From Ferruginibacter sp. (GTDB taxonomy: Bacteria > Bacteroidota > Bacteroidia > Chitinophagales > Chitinophagaceae): a stretch of 64,000 nucleotides of DNA. This document shows positions 62,652-64,000 of this stretch, one piece after another. A program made the translations under genes and the position numbers. The notes below the pieces were generated by a model. That model was not told the DNA's origin and did no database searches. It saw only the letters and a list, made by a program, of their open reading frames with translations. The stretch spans positions 790,376 through 854,375 of the forward strand of contig JABFRP010000001.1 of assembly GCA_013141115.1 (NCBI GenBank), read 5' to 3'. How positions within the stretch are numbered: the stretch's first letter is position 1; each line of letters opens with the position of its first letter.

Positions 62652-64000
62652 ATGTTAAGATTATTACTCCCCCTTATTCTATTGTCTCTTAATACTTCGG
62701 CCCAAAAAATTTACGGTACCGTATTTAATACTAAAGGCGATTTATTACCATATGCTTCTATTACCATTAAAGGCACATCGGTAGGGGCAAGTGCCAATAC
62801 CAAAGCAAAATTTTCTTTTACAGTTTCGCCAGGTACTTATGTGGTGGTTTGCCAGCATATTGGCTTTGCAAAGCAGGAAAAAACCGTTGTTGTAAGTAAG
62901 CTGGATGAAGAAGTGGCTTTTGTACTCAGCGAACAAAAATTAGATTTAAAAGAAGTACTGGTAAAAAGTGGAGGAGAAGATCCTGCTTATGCTATCATTC
63001 GCCAAGCCATTAAAAAAAGAGAATATTACAATAAGCAGGTAAATGCACTTGAATGCGATCTGTATACAAAAGATATTATGAAGCTGCGTATGTTGCCCAA
63101 AAAAATAATGGGCAAAAAAATACCCGACGAAGATCGTAGCAGCATAGGGTTGGATTCTACCGGCAAAGGAATTATTTATTTATCCGAATCGGTAGCGAAA
63201 ATTCATACCCAGCAGCCCGATAAATTTAAAATGGAAGTGCTTAGCAGCAGGGTGAGCGGTAGTGGTGGTTTTGGTTTTACCTTTCCTACGTTCATTAGTT
63301 TTTATACCAACAACGTAAAAGTATTTACCGAAAAGTTTAATCCCAGAGGTTTTGTTTCTCCCATCGCAGATGGTGCCATTGGCTTTTATAAATATAAATT
63401 TCTGGGTAGTTTTTTTGAAGATGGAAAAGAAATAAATACCATACAGGTAACACCACGCCGAAATTATGAGCCATTGTTTTCCGGCGTTATTTATATTACC
63501 GAAGGCGACTGGCGGATACACAGCTGCGATTTAACCCTTACCAAAACATCGCAACTGGAACTTATAGATACCTTGCAAATAACTCAAATTAATGTGCCGG
63601 TGGGCAATGATGTGTGGCGGGTAAAAAATCAATTATTACACTTTAACTTTAAACAATTTGGTATTGATGCCATTGGTAATTTTGTAAACATTTATTCTAA
63701 CTACAACATTAATCCGGCTTTTGGCAAAAAATATTTTGACAAGGTGATCATAAAGTATGATACTGCTGTAAATAAAAAACCTGTTGCATACTGGGATACT
63801 ATTCGCCCTATACCACTGGAGCCCGAAGAGAAAAAAGATTACGAGGTTAAAGACAGTCTTTACCAGTTACAAAAAGATTCGATGCTAAGCAAACGTTCTG
63901 TAGATTCACTTAATAAAAAACAAGGAAAAATAAAACCATTAGCAGTTTTTTGGAAAGGCATCAGCAGAACGCATTATACAAAAAACGGCTCTACCAGATG
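62652..64000 (+). CDS. DUF5686 / carboxypeptidase-like regulatory domain protein, 3' truncated
   Basis: A frame open to the window end (449 residues visible). Signal peptide MLRLLLPLILLSLNTSAQ, then a carboxypeptidase-regulatory-like (CarboxypepD_reg) domain (IYGTVFNTKGDLLPYASITI, about 19-105). DUF5686 follows (EDPAYAIIRQAIKKREYYNK, LECDLYTKD, IIYLSESVAKIH). These outer-membrane proteins of Bacteroidota are thought to have a C-terminal barrel, which would lie past the window. The start is ATG at 62652. Confidence 0.9.
   Translation, partial: MLRLLLPLILLSLNTSAQKIYGTVFNTKGDLLPYASITIKGTSVGASANTKAKFSFTVSPGTYVVVCQHIGFAKQEKTVVVSKLDEEVAFVLSEQKLDLKEVLVKSGGEDPAYAIIRQAIKKREYYNKQVNALECDLYTKDIMKLRMLPKKIMGKKIPDEDRSSIGLDSTGKGIIYLSESVAKIHTQQPDKFKMEVLSSRVSGSGGFGFTFPTFISFYTNNVKVFTEKFNPRGFVSPIADGAIGFYKYKFLGSFFEDGKEINTIQVTPRRNYEPLFSGVIYITEGDWRIHSCDLTLTKTSQLELIDTLQITQINVPVGNDVWRVKNQLLHFNFKQFGIDAIGNFVNIYSNYNINPAFGKKYFDKVIIKYDTAVNKKPVAYWDTIRPIPLEPEEKKDYEVKDSLYQLQKDSMLSKRSVDSLNKKQGKIKPLAVFWKGISRTHYTKNGSTR

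Noticed and set aside
1..64000. CRISPR array
   Set aside because: No regularly spaced direct repeats were seen; the direct repeats present are two or three isolated copies.

Overview
This is an AT-rich Bacteroidota chromosome segment, most likely from a member of the Chitinophagaceae or a close relative. The evidence is the family content (DUF4270 lipoprotein, GSCFA protein, DUF5686 protein, YWFCY-type coupling protein, S41 and S8 peptidases, a GldN-like protein), the lack of Shine-Dalgarno sequences, and several promoters that fit the Bacteroidota TTTG / TAnnTTTG pattern. I see no rRNA, complete tRNA, CRISPR array or integrase.

Positions 1-10012 carry a metal and sulfur stress block on the + strand. 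It holds the end of an RND metal efflux system (TolC-like end, adaptor), an MFS pump, a NicO/UreH-like membrane protein, a His-rich zinc/cadmium P-type ATPase, a Crp/Fnr regulator, a rhodanese-metallo-beta-lactamase fusion (persulfide dioxygenase-like), a Cys-rich rhodanese-like protein and a second MFS transporter.

Positions about 10.0-33.8 kb are a mobilizable, defence-rich accessory region. Its transfer module is ssb, DUF932, radC, a putative oriT, mobC, a MOB_P-like relaxase and a VirD4-like coupling protein. Around and between these are cargo genes: a NERD protein, a 930-aa PIN protein, a DUF2971 protein, a 472-aa HExxH protein, a frameshifted UPF0489-like gene, a Panacea-type toxin-antitoxin pair and a DUF1016/YhcG nuclease with a frameshift. 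The centrepiece at 28.0-32.6 kb is a type III CBASS-like operon: DUF2188, CdnC-like nucleotidyltransferase, HORMA, TRIP13-like ATPase, a membrane SMODS-associated NUDIX effector (broken by frameshifts), and a second, membrane-anchored nucleotidyltransferase that standard CBASS descriptions do not include. Large imperfect hairpins of one repeat family sit at the junctions of cargo units.

Positions 34.0-64.0 kb look like core chromosome: carboxy-terminal protease, DinB, subtilisin, OmpA, ALDH7-like dehydrogenase, panB, ppx, ppk1, rfaE2, a flippase-like protein, panC, a starch-synthase-like N-terminal domain, DUF4270, metK, rlmB, HMG-CoA lyase, GSCFA, miaE, penicillin acylase, surface-polysaccharide genes and the start of a DUF5686 protein.

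Several genes are interrupted by single-base changes in homopolymers (about 25.36, 30.7-30.9, 33.22, 43.22, 57.5 and 61.5-61.65 kb). These could be real decay, programmed frameshifting in one case, or long-read homopolymer errors. Reads are needed to decide.
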